64,000 bases of DNA from Paracoccaceae bacterium (lineage in GTDB: Bacteria > Pseudomonadota > Alphaproteobacteria > Rhodobacterales > Rhodobacteraceae), in the NCBI GenBank assembly GCA_030697175.1, contig JAUYQR010000009.1:1-64000 (forward strand). The letters are read 5' to 3'. The translations under genes were made by a program, and so were the position numbers. This document shows positions 8,676 to 15,675 of the stretch, piece after piece. Below the pieces are notes generated by a model. It worked only from the letters and a program-made list of their open reading frames with translations, made no database searches and had not been told where the DNA came from. Each line of letters starts with the position of its first letter. Position 1 is the first letter of the stretch.

Positions 8676-9968
8676 ATGGTCGATATTGCCACCCGCGTCT
8701 GGAACCACAAGTGGAAGATCGACCCGATCGTGCGGTCTTTGATCGACACGGACTTTTACAAGCTGTTGATGTGCCAGTCTATTTTCCGCAACAAGCCGGA
8801 TACGACGGTGGTGTTCTCCCTCATCAACCGGTCCACCAAGGTGCGGCTGGCGGACCTGATCGACGAGGGCGAACTGCGTGAGCAGTTGGACCATGTGCGG
8901 TCCCTGAGCCTGACGCGGGGCGAAAGCACCTGGCTGCGCGGGAATACGTTCTACGGCAAGCGGCAGATGTTCCGGCCCGATTTCATGGAATGGTTCGAGG
9001 GGATGCGGCTGCCGCCCTATCACCTGGAAAAGCGCGACGGGCAGTTCGAGCTGACCTTCGAGGGGCGCTGGCCGGAGGTGATGCTGTGGGAGATACCGGC
9101 GCTGGCCGTGCTGATGGAATTGCGCGGCCGGGCGGTGTTGAACGAGATGGGGCGGTTCGAGTTGCAGGTGCTCTATGCCCGCGCGATGACCCGGCTGTGG
9201 GAAAAGATCGAGCGGTTGCGCGCGATCGAGGGGTTGAAGATCGCGGATTTCGGGACGCGGCGGCGACATTCCTATCTGTGGCAGGACTGGGCGGTGCAGG
9301 CGATGCAGGAGGGCTTGGGGGCGAAGTTCACCGGCACGTCGAATTGCCGGATCGCGATGATGCGGGATATCGAGGCGATCGGCACCAACGCGCATGAATT
9401 GCCGATGGTCTACAGTGCCTTGGCCGACAGCGACGAGGCGTTGCGGCAGGCACCGTATCAGGTGCTGGCGGATTGGCAGGAAGAGCATGACGGCAACCTG
9501 CGGATCATCCTGCCCGATACCTACGGCACCGAAGGCTTCCTGAAGGGCGCGCCGGATTGGCTGGCGGGATGGACGGGCATCCGGATCGACAGCGGCGACC
9601 CGGTGGTGGGGGCGGAAACCGCGATCCGCTGGTGGCAGGAGCGGGGCGAGGATCCGACGCAGAAGCTGGTGATCTTTTCGGACGGGCTGGATGTCGACAA
9701 GATCGAGGAGCTGCACGCGAAGTTCCGCGGCCGGGTGAAGGTGTCGTTCGGTTGGGGGACGATGCTGACCAACGATTTTCGCGGCCTGGTGGCCGAGGAT
9801 CGGCTGGCGCCGTTCAGCCTTGTGTGCAAGGCGCTGAGTGTCAACGGGCGGCCGACGGTGAAGCTGTCGGACAACCCGGCCAAGGCGATGGGCCCGGCGG
9901 ACGAGATCGAGCGCTACAAGCGGGTGTTCGGGGTGGGCGCGCAGGTGGCCGAGCCGGTGATGGTCTAG
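8676..9968 (+). CDS. pncB: nicotinate phosphoribosyltransferase
   Basis: A 430-residue enzyme that makes nicotinate mononucleotide from nicotinate and PRPP. Recognisable are SLIDTDFYKLLMCQ, the FGTRRRHSYLW segment with the phosphorylatable His, GTSNC, RIDSGDP and IFSDGLDVDKI. Length is typical. CGGAGG precedes the ATG. It closes the pncA operon and ends convergently with, and overlapping by four bases, the phosphotransferase gene at 9965. Confidence 0.96.
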   Translation: MVDIATRVWNHKWKIDPIVRSLIDTDFYKLLMCQSIFRNKPDTTVVFSLINRSTKVRLADLIDEGELREQLDHVRSLSLTRGESTWLRGNTFYGKRQMFRPDFMEWFEGMRLPPYHLEKRDGQFELTFEGRWPEVMLWEIPALAVLMELRGRAVLNEMGRFELQVLYARAMTRLWEKIERLRAIEGLKIADFGTRRRHSYLWQDWAVQAMQEGLGAKFTGTSNCRIAMMRDIEAIGTNAHELPMVYSALADSDEALRQAPYQVLADWQEEHDGNLRIILPDTYGTEGFLKGAPDWLAGWTGIRIDSGDPVVGAETAIRWWQERGEDPTQKLVIFSDGLDVDKIEELHAKFRGRVKVSFGWGTMLTNDFRGLVAEDRLAPFSLVCKALSVNGRPTVKLSDNPAKAMGPADEIERYKRVFGVGAQVAEPVMV

Positions 9969-10876
9969 ACCACGCGGTCGGCGCACATCACTGCGCGGGC
10001 AATGTGGGAGCGGTGGATCGGGTCATCGGGCGCGAGGCGCGGCATCGTCCAGCCGACCGAAGCGCAGGTGCGGGCAAGGGTGAAGGCCTCGACCAGCGCG
10101 GTGTCGGCGGTGCCGTAGCCGGAAATGAGGGCATCGCGGATGTCGGGGTAGGCGGGTTCGTAGAGGTTCTGGCTGAGCACGGTGCCGAGGTCGTAGAGCC
10201 GGAAGCCGAAGCCTGAATCGTCGAAGTCGATCAGCGAAACCGAACGACCGTTCACAAGGACATTCTCGCGCAGCACATCGGCATGGATCAGGCCGGTGTC
10301 GAGCGGCTGGCTGAGTGTTTCGCGCAGGAAGGCGCGGGCGCGGGCGAGCGTGGCGGCCTGATCGGGGGTGGCGGCGGGGTGATCCCAGAAACGGCCCCAG
10401 AACGGGGTTTCGCCAACAAGGCCATCGGCATCCCAGCGCGGGCGGGTGAAGCCCGGCGGCAGGGTGAGCGCGTCGGTGGTGCGGTGCAGGCGTGCCAGAA
10501 GCGCGCCGAGGGCTTCGTGCAGGGCGAGGGTTTCGGGCAGGGGGCGGGCGAAGGGGACGCCAGCCTTGCCCAGAGCATCGCTTTCGATCCAGGCGAGGGC
10601 AGAGGCGATGCGACCGGTGGAGAGCGTGACGACGGGCGCGCCGTCGCGGGCGGGAAGCGGCGCGGGGACCGCCACGCCGGCGCGGGCGAGGGCATCGCAC
10701 CACCACAGTTCGGAAACGATTGCGGCGGGGCTCTGGTAGCCGGTACGGTGCAGGCGGAGTGCAGCGCGACCCGTGGGCAGGGCCATTTCGTAAACCACGT
10801 TTTCGCGGTTGCTCAGCAGGCGGATGAGGGTGCCGCCCCACTCTGCGGCGGCCTCGAGGGCGAGGCGGTCGGTCAT
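9965..10876 (-). CDS. phosphotransferase (APH/choline kinase-like)
   Basis: A 303-residue small-molecule kinase fold. The catalytic loop HADVLRENVLV (HxDxxxxN) and the metal-binding IDFDDSGFG are intact. It resembles homoserine kinase type II / stress-response kinase SrkA-like proteins, but no feature identifies the substrate. Its ATG overlaps the arfB stop (ATGA), so it is coupled to ribosome rescue genes. Its end overlaps the end of convergent pncB. Confidence 0.88.
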   Translation of the reverse strand: MTDRLALEAAAEWGGTLIRLLSNRENVVYEMALPTGRAALRLHRTGYQSPAAIVSELWWCDALARAGVAVPAPLPARDGAPVVTLSTGRIASALAWIESDALGKAGVPFARPLPETLALHEALGALLARLHRTTDALTLPPGFTRPRWDADGLVGETPFWGRFWDHPAATPDQAATLARARAFLRETLSQPLDTGLIHADVLRENVLVNGRSVSLIDFDDSGFGFRLYDLGTVLSQNLYEPAYPDIRDALISGYGTADTALVEAFTLARTCASVGWTMPRLAPDDPIHRSHIARAVMCADRVV

Positions 10877-11295
10877 TCTTCGTCGTCGATCTTGCCGCGC
10901 AGGGACTTCACCTCGCCGCGCTGGGTTTTGGCGGCGATCCGGCGACGCTGGCTGCCGAGGGTCGGTTTGGTGGCGATGCGGCGCTTTGGCGGAACGAGGG
11001 CGGCGCGGATCATCTCGACCAGACGTTCGCGGGCGATCTCGCGGTTGCGGGCCTGACTGCGGGTGTCTTCGACCTGAAGGACGATGGCACCATCCAGTGT
11101 CCACCGCCTGCCGGCGAGTTTCTTCAGCCTTGCTTTCACCGAAGGGGAGAGATGCGGCGAGCGGTCCGCCTCGAACCGCAGTTCGACGGCGGTGGAAACC
11201 TTGTTGACGTTCTGCCCGCCGGGACCGGAGGCGCGCATGAAGCTTTCGGAAAGCTCCCAGTCGGCGAGGGCGAGGGTTTCGGTGACGTGCAGCAT
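10873..11295 (-). CDS. arfB: alternative ribosome-rescue peptidyl-tRNA hydrolase ArfB
   Basis: A 140-residue protein with the release-factor GGQ motif (26-28 in ASGPGGQNVNKV) and the basic C-terminal tail expected of ArfB/YaeJ (many Arg/Lys in 95-135), which probes the empty mRNA channel of stalled ribosomes. It is first gene of a two-gene operon with the phosphotransferase. The 379-base region upstream contains a dispersed repeat and a small transcription unit read in the same direction but closed by a terminator. Confidence 0.95.
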   Translation of the reverse strand: MLHVTETLALADWELSESFMRASGPGGQNVNKVSTAVELRFEADRSPHLSPSVKARLKKLAGRRWTLDGAIVLQVEDTRSQARNREIARERLVEMIRAALVPPKRRIATKPTLGSQRRRIAAKTQRGEVKSLRGKIDDEE

Positions 11296-11350
11296 GGCTC
11301 GATTGTTAGGGCGGAGGGGCGGTCAATGGAAGGGTTGGTTACGCGGCCAG

Positions 11351-11410
11351 CCCCGGGGGGTTTCACACCCCCCGGACCCCCGGTGGAGTATTTCAGAAAA
11401 GAGCAGGGGC
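11351..11410 (+). repeat. dispersed GGGGTTTCACACCCCC element, copy 1
   Basis: One of three related intergenic sequences (others at 47692-47746 and 60159-60214). The core is a G-run, tttcaca, a C-run, then ggacccccgg-tggagtattt and an A/G-rich tail (cagaaaagagcagggg). The G-run/C-run pair can form a hairpin. I recall similar elements scattered through Rhodobacteraceae genomes. It sits between arfB and the small transcription unit. Confidence 0.8.
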
Positions 11411-11439
11411 AAGACGGGAAAAGCGGTGCCCTTGCGGGC

Positions 11440-11476
11440 CAAAAGAGAAAGGGTTGCCGGAGTGCGGCAACCCTTT
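11440..11476 (-). terminator. rho-independent terminator
   Basis: A perfect 12-base-pair stem (11448-11459 with 11465-11476, five-base loop) is followed on the minus strand by ctctttt. It closes the small minus-strand unit at 11548-11668 and isolates it from arfB. Confidence 0.8.
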
Positions 11477-11547
11477 CCGAGATCCAAGGAGATGAGCCAG
11501 TTAGGCATCAATTCCAATCGGCGGTCTGTTTATCTGAAGGGCTGCCC

Positions 11548-11604
11548 TCAGAAAACACCCCTCCCGACTGTCCCGACACGTCTCTCCAATATCACTCTAG
11601 ACAC
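11548..11604 (-). CDS. possible 18-codon small ORF with extended Shine-Dalgarno
   Basis: GTG at 11604 opens an 18-residue frame (MSRVILERRVGTVGRGVF, then TGA). It is preceded at seven bases by GGAGG inside a longer sequence, complement of 11605-11621, that is fully complementary over 17 bases to the usual 16S rRNA 3' end (ctggatcacctcctttc on the plus strand). A TTGACG box lies upstream and a terminator downstream, so it may be a leader peptide, a true microprotein, or part of a regulatory RNA. No homologue is known to me. The alternative is a chance relic of a 16S rRNA end. Confidence 0.45.
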   Translation of the reverse strand: MSRVILERRVGTVGRGVF

Positions 11605-11639
11605 TGGATCACCTCCTTTCAAATGGTTGCCGATAAGCA

Positions 11640-11668
11640 AAAGGTGACACAGATTTTGTGTTCGTCAA
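11640..11668 (-). promoter_or_regulatory. candidate promoter of the small transcription unit
   Basis: On the minus strand TTGACG (complement of 11663-11668) is followed after 17 bases by ACCTTT, a poor -10. A TTGACG -35 with a weak -10 is seen at strong rRNA-type promoters of Rhodobacter relatives, by recollection. The spacer contains the inverted repeat acacaaaatctgtgt. Confidence 0.35.
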
Positions 11669-11674
11669 GTCTAT

Positions 11675-12295
11675 TCACGCTACCTTTACGAGGAGGCGCC
11701 CAACAATGAGGCGGAACGGCAGCAGTGCCACCAAAGCGAGCAACAGCTTCACCAGCCAGTCGGCGACGGCCAGCGAGGCCCAGAACGGCACGTCAGGGCC
11801 GAAGCCCAGAAGCGGGCCCGGGGCCGTTGCCCAGGACACGTCATTGCCCGGTTCGATGAACGCGAGGCTGGCAGAAAAGGCCACGCTGAAGAAGATCGCG
11901 GTGTCGAGGGTGGAGGAGACGAGGGTGGAGACGAGCGGGGCCTTCCACCACGATCCGGCGCGCAGGCGGTTGAACACCGACACGTCGAGAAGCTGCGCCG
12001 TGAGGAAGGCGAGGCCCGAGCCGATGGCGATGCGCAGGGTGACGAGGGGACCGAATTCGCCAACGATCTGGGTGCCGATCAGCGAGCAGAGGATGCCGGT
12101 GGCAAAGCCCGCCAGCACGACGCGGCGTGCGGCGGCGGAGCCTTGCAGGCGGTTCGTGAGGTCGGTCACGAGAAAGGCGAAGGGGTAGGTCAGCGCGCCC
12201 CAGGTCAGATAGGCGCCAAGCGGGTGCTGCACGAGGATGTTCGAGGCGACGACAATGGCCGCCATGGCAAGGATGCCGGGGATCAGGGAGCGCAT
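11675..12295 (-). CDS. yhhQ: queuosine precursor transporter YhhQ (VUT family)
   Basis: A 206-residue inner-membrane protein with about six hydrophobic helices, matching the YhhQ/VUT family that imports preQ0/preQ1 for tRNA queuosine synthesis. The signatures TYPFAFLVTDLTNR and VSTLVSSTLDTAIFFSVAF are clear. No queuosine synthesis gene is adjacent. There is no strong ribosome-binding site before the ATG. Its stop lies just upstream of the small unit's TTGACG box. Confidence 0.92.
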   Translation of the reverse strand: MRSLIPGILAMAAIVVASNILVQHPLGAYLTWGALTYPFAFLVTDLTNRLQGSAAARRVVLAGFATGILCSLIGTQIVGEFGPLVTLRIAIGSGLAFLTAQLLDVSVFNRLRAGSWWKAPLVSTLVSSTLDTAIFFSVAFSASLAFIEPGNDVSWATAPGPLLGFGPDVPFWASLAVADWLVKLLLALVALLPFRLIVGRLLVKVA

Positions 12296-12355
12296 GATGT
12301 GTCCGTTTTGACAAGGTAGCGGAAACTTGGCCCCCGGGGATCGGGGACGGTGGGT

Positions 12356-12384
12356 CGCCTAGACCCGCGACGCAGGCATGTCAA
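12356..12384 (-). promoter_or_regulatory. candidate promoter of yhhQ
   Basis: TTGACA (complement of 12379-12384) and TAGGCG (complement of 12356-12361) are 17 bases apart, directly after the mepA stop. The resulting leader of about 55 bases is GC-rich; I could not fold it into a known preQ1 riboswitch class. Confidence 0.4.
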
Positions 12385-12388
12385 CGGG

Positions 12389-13288
12389 TCAGTTGGATTT
12401 CAGGACACGGCCGCATTGGCGGGGCAGGTCGGCCATGGTGAATTCGCGCGGGCCGCGCTTGCGGGGTGCGTCGTCTTCGGCGGATTTCTTCTTTTTGGTG
12501 CCCTTTGGCGGATTCAGGTAATCGGTCACCCACCAGGTGAGGGTTTCGTCACAGCCGTTGCCGTTCTTCGACAGGTCGGCCACCGTCGGGGTCTGGGTTT
12601 CGCACAGCCGCGCACCCTTGGGGCATTTCAGGCGGACGTGGAAGTGGGTGTCGTGCCCGGCGACGGGGCGGATCTTCTGAAGCCATTTGGTATCGGCGGG
12701 GGTGGCGGTCTTGCACATCTCGATCTTGACGGCGGCGGCGACGAAGATGCGGTCGACGCGGGGATCGGACGCGGCGGTTTGCAGCAGGCGGCGGTGGCTG
12801 GGCGTCCAGTTGTCGGTGACGGAGCGCTGGTCGGCGGAGCGGACGGGGATCGAGGAGATCTCCTCGCGTTCGGCGCGGCTGAGGTTCAGGCGTTGCGGGG
12901 GCAGCATCCAGATGTCGGCGTCCAGCCCGATCTGGTGGCTGGCGTGTCCCGAGGTCATCGGGCCGCCGCGGGGCTGGGAGATGTCGCCGATGTAAAGCCC
13001 GCCCCAGCCGATCTGTTGGGCGGCGCGCGACAGGCCGATCAGGTAGTCGATCATCACCGGCTGGCCGTAGTTGCGGCCGCGCGACAGGCGCATCGCCTGC
13101 CAGCTTGGACCGGATTCGGGCAGCTCGACGAGGCCTGCGGCACAGCCCTTGGCGTAGGACCCGATCGGCATCGAGTCTTGCCGGGACGGGGTGCCGACCG
13201 CGCCGAAAAGCTTGTTGGCGAGCTTTTCGGCATGGGCGGGAAGGGGGGCGAGGAGGCAGGCGATCAGGGCAAGGCGGGCGAACGGCAT
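12389..13288 (-). CDS. mepA: penicillin-insensitive murein endopeptidase
   Basis: A 299-residue periplasmic LAS-type metallopeptidase that cuts D-Ala-mDAP cross-links. A signal peptide ends near AHA|EKLAN (about 20). Zinc ligands are visible in SGHASHQIGLDADIW and GHDTHFHVRLKCP. The C-terminal 60 residues are Lys/Arg-rich (GTKKKKSAEDDAPRKRG). Its ATG shares one base with the stop of the upstream MFS gene (TGATG), so the two are coupled. Confidence 0.94.
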   Translation of the reverse strand: MPFARLALIACLLAPLPAHAEKLANKLFGAVGTPSRQDSMPIGSYAKGCAAGLVELPESGPSWQAMRLSRGRNYGQPVMIDYLIGLSRAAQQIGWGGLYIGDISQPRGGPMTSGHASHQIGLDADIWMLPPQRLNLSRAEREEISSIPVRSADQRSVTDNWTPSHRRLLQTAASDPRVDRIFVAAAVKIEMCKTATPADTKWLQKIRPVAGHDTHFHVRLKCPKGARLCETQTPTVADLSKNGNGCDETLTWWVTDYLNPPKGTKKKKSAEDDAPRKRGPREFTMADLPRQCGRVLKSN

Positions 13289-14658
13289 CAGGTTGACAGC
13301 TCCCCTCTGGGTTTCACCCAGAGTAGCAGAACGAGGCCGATCAGGAACAGCAGGATGAGGGGCGAAATGCCGATGCGCTGCGAGCCGCTTGCCATTGTCG
13401 CCAGCGCGATGAGGGCGGGGGCCATGAAGCTGGCAACCTTGCCGGAGAGGGCGAAGAGGCCGAAGGCTTCGGTGGCGTGGTCGGGCGTGGTGTGGCGGAC
13501 CATCATGGTGCGCGAGGCCGCTTGCAGCGCGCCGCCGGCCGCACCGATGAGCGCGCCACAGGCGAAGAAGATCTGGTCGGGCAGGCTTGAGGCCGGGTCC
13601 ATCGCGATGCCCCAGATCGTGTCGCGGTCCATCCCGACGATGATGGTGCAGACCAGGATCAGCACGCAGATGCAGAAGGCGATGACCGGTTTCGGGCCGA
13701 AGCGGCGGTCAGCGCGGCCACCCAGCCACGCGGCGAGCATGGCGGTTACCGCGCCGATGATGCCGAAAATGCCGATCTTGGTGATCGACCAGCCGAGGAC
13801 GCCCGAGGCGTAGACGCCGCCAAAGCCGTAAAGCGCATTGAGCGCGTCGCGGTAGAAGAGCGAGGAGGCGAGGTAGGCCGTAAGGCTGTGGCGGAAGCGC
13901 AGCGAGCGGATCAGGTCGCGCAGGCTGGCCATCGCACGGCCGACGTGGAGGGGGCGGGCGTCGGTCCTTGGTTCCTTTACCCACAGGAAGAAGGGGATCA
14001 TGAACACCGCGAACCAGATCGCGGTGAAGGGGCCGACGGCGCGGGTGCCTTCGCGCGCCTCGGGATCGAGGCCGAAGAGGGGCTCGCGGCCGAGAAGGGT
14101 AAGGCCGGTGTCGCCGCCTTCGGCGAAGAACAGCAGCATCAGGATCAGGGCGAGGAGACCGCCAAGGTAGCCGAAGGCAAAGCCGGAGCCGGAGATCGCG
14201 CCGAGATCGTCGTGATCGGAAAGCGTCGGCATCAGGGCATTGGTGAAGATGGTGGCAAACTCCATCCCGATGAAGCCGATGCCGAAGGCGACGACGGCCC
14301 AGAACAACATTCCCGCCTCGCCGCCCGGGGCCAGATGCCAAAGCGAGGCGGACCCGGCGAGGTAGAGGGCGGAGAACGCCCAGACCCAGACCAGCCGCCG
14401 CCCGGTGCCGTCTGCAATGGCGCCGAGGATGGGGGCCAGCACCGCGACGCCGAGCGACGCAATGGCGAGGCCCCAGCCCCAATATGCCTGCGCGGCGGCC
14501 TTTGCGGCCTCTTCATCAAGGCCTGCGCCCATGTAGTAGCCGCGGGCGATCTCGGCGAAGTAGGGGCCGAAGATGAAGGTGAGGAGCAGCGTGTTGTAGG
14601 GTTGGCTGGCCCAATCGAAGAAATACCAGCCCCAGATCCGTTGTCGTGCGGTTGCCAT
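13288..14658 (-). CDS. MFS transporter, UMF1/Atg22-like
   Basis: A 456-residue integral membrane protein with about 12 predicted helices. The opening IWGWYFFDWASQPYNTLLLTFIFGPYF is shortened here to its key part FDWASQPYNT, which is diagnostic for the Atg22/UMF1 family, whose fungal members export amino acids. The bacterial substrate is unknown. The ATG at 14658 is chosen because the family aligns from WGWYFFDWA; the frame is open 18 codons further. It is coupled to mepA downstream. Confidence 0.88.
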   Translation of the reverse strand: MATARQRIWGWYFFDWASQPYNTLLLTFIFGPYFAEIARGYYMGAGLDEEAAKAAAQAYWGWGLAIASLGVAVLAPILGAIADGTGRRLVWVWAFSALYLAGSASLWHLAPGGEAGMLFWAVVAFGIGFIGMEFATIFTNALMPTLSDHDDLGAISGSGFAFGYLGGLLALILMLLFFAEGGDTGLTLLGREPLFGLDPEAREGTRAVGPFTAIWFAVFMIPFFLWVKEPRTDARPLHVGRAMASLRDLIRSLRFRHSLTAYLASSLFYRDALNALYGFGGVYASGVLGWSITKIGIFGIIGAVTAMLAAWLGGRADRRFGPKPVIAFCICVLILVCTIIVGMDRDTIWGIAMDPASSLPDQIFFACGALIGAAGGALQAASRTMMVRHTTPDHATEAFGLFALSGKVASFMAPALIALATMASGSQRIGISPLILLFLIGLVLLLWVKPRGELST

Positions 14659-14721
14659 GCCCTGCCTCTTGTTCTTTCGTCCGAGTGAACCCGCAAACGC
14701 GGGGGCATGCAAGCGCCGGGG

Positions 14722-15252
14722 TCAGCGCGCGGGGGGCCAGGGGCGGGTAGCGTCGGCTTCGATCCAGGCTTGCACCCAGGCGGGCAGGGCGGGGCTTTCG
14801 CCCGCATGGCCAAGCGCGCGGGCCATTTCCGCCGGGGCCACCATGCCGGATTTCGACACCACGGCCGAGCGGTTCAGGACATGCGAGGTGCATTCGCTGC
14901 CGTTCCACATGCTTTGTTCCATGTAGAGAAAGCGTGCGTCCCAGCCGATGCAGCGGGTGTGCATGGTCAGCCGGGTAAAGGCCGTGACCCGGCGGCGGTA
15001 GCGCACGGATGAGCCCGCAACCGTCAGCCCCCAACGGCGAGCCTTGAGCACGCGGTCAAGCCCGGTGCGGCGGGCGAGCGGCAGGCGGCCAAGGTCAAAG
15101 AGCGTGAGGGTGCGGCCGTTGTTCAACTCCATCCACAGGTCGAGATCCCAGGGCCAGCAGCGATGGTGGCTGACGTGAGACTCCAGAAGCCCGAGGCGCG
15201 GCAGGCGGCGGGCACGGACAAGTTCCTTGGCCATGCGCAGGAAGGGATACAT
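14722..15252 (-). CDS. acyl-CoA thioesterase (4HBT/THEM6-like)
   Basis: A 176-residue hot-dog fold protein. DLDLWMELNNGRTLTLFDLGR fits the THEM6-like branch, in which an Asn-Asn-Gly replaces the usual catalytic Asp context. The chain is short and has no signal peptide; an N-terminal amphipathic, Arg-rich segment (FLRMAKELVRARR) may contact membrane. GGAGG lies five bases before the ATG. It is followed downstream, after a 63-base gap, by the MFS gene. Confidence 0.78.
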   Translation of the reverse strand: MYPFLRMAKELVRARRLPRLGLLESHVSHHRCWPWDLDLWMELNNGRTLTLFDLGRLPLARRTGLDRVLKARRWGLTVAGSSVRYRRRVTAFTRLTMHTRCIGWDARFLYMEQSMWNGSECTSHVLNRSAVVSKSGMVAPAEMARALGHAGESPALPAWVQAWIEADATRPWPPAR

Positions 15253-15380
15253 GTGAGCCTCCGTTTCTGCCGCTGGCGTGCCTTTGCCGACGCGGAAGGT
15301 CAAGCACAACGCTGCGGCAGGGATTGCTTCTGGACGGCGTGGGCATTACCTCTGCCGCAGCCTTTAGCGCGGAGTGCCGG

Positions 15381-15668
15381 ATGACCTCTCTCTACCAGAT
15401 ATTGATGCTGCTGCTGGACATCGCCCAGTTCGTCATCCTTGCGCATATCATCATGAGCTGGCTGATCAATTTTCAGGTGCTGAATGTGCGTCAGCCGCTG
15501 GTCGGGCAGATCTGGGGCGGGCTGAACGCGATGCTGGAGCCGGTCTATGGCCGGGTGCGCCGGTTCCTGCCGCAGATGGGCGGGCTGGATCTGGCGCCGC
15601 TGATCGTGCTGATCGCGATCTTTGCGTTGCGGATCATCCTGCAGAACAACGTCGCCGCCTTCCTCTGA
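15381..15668 (+). CDS. YggT family membrane protein
   Basis: A 95-residue protein with two hydrophobic helices (about 5-30 and 70-93) joined by the conserved loop containing NVRQPLVGQIWGGLNAMLEPVYGRVR. YggT proteins are linked to osmotic homeostasis and cell envelope function. GGAG precedes the ATG. It sits seven bases upstream of recQ, so the two are cotranscribed. Confidence 0.9.
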   Translation: MTSLYQILMLLLDIAQFVILAHIIMSWLINFQVLNVRQPLVGQIWGGLNAMLEPVYGRVRRFLPQMGGLDLAPLIVLIAIFALRIILQNNVAAFL

Positions 15669-15675
15669 GCGCTGG

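Noticed and set aside
9965-11104. Longer phosphotransferase start 76 codons upstream
   Set aside because: It would overlap most of arfB; the ATG at 10876 coupled to the arfB stop is far more likely.
11605-11621. Match to the 16S rRNA 3' end considered as an rRNA gene
   Set aside because: Only 17 bases match and the flanks do not look like 16S or spacer sequence, so no rRNA gene is called.
12296-12380. Leader of yhhQ considered as a preQ1 riboswitch
   Set aside because: I could not find the hairpin plus A-rich tail pattern of preQ1-I, or the layout of the other preQ1 classes, in this GC-rich stretch.
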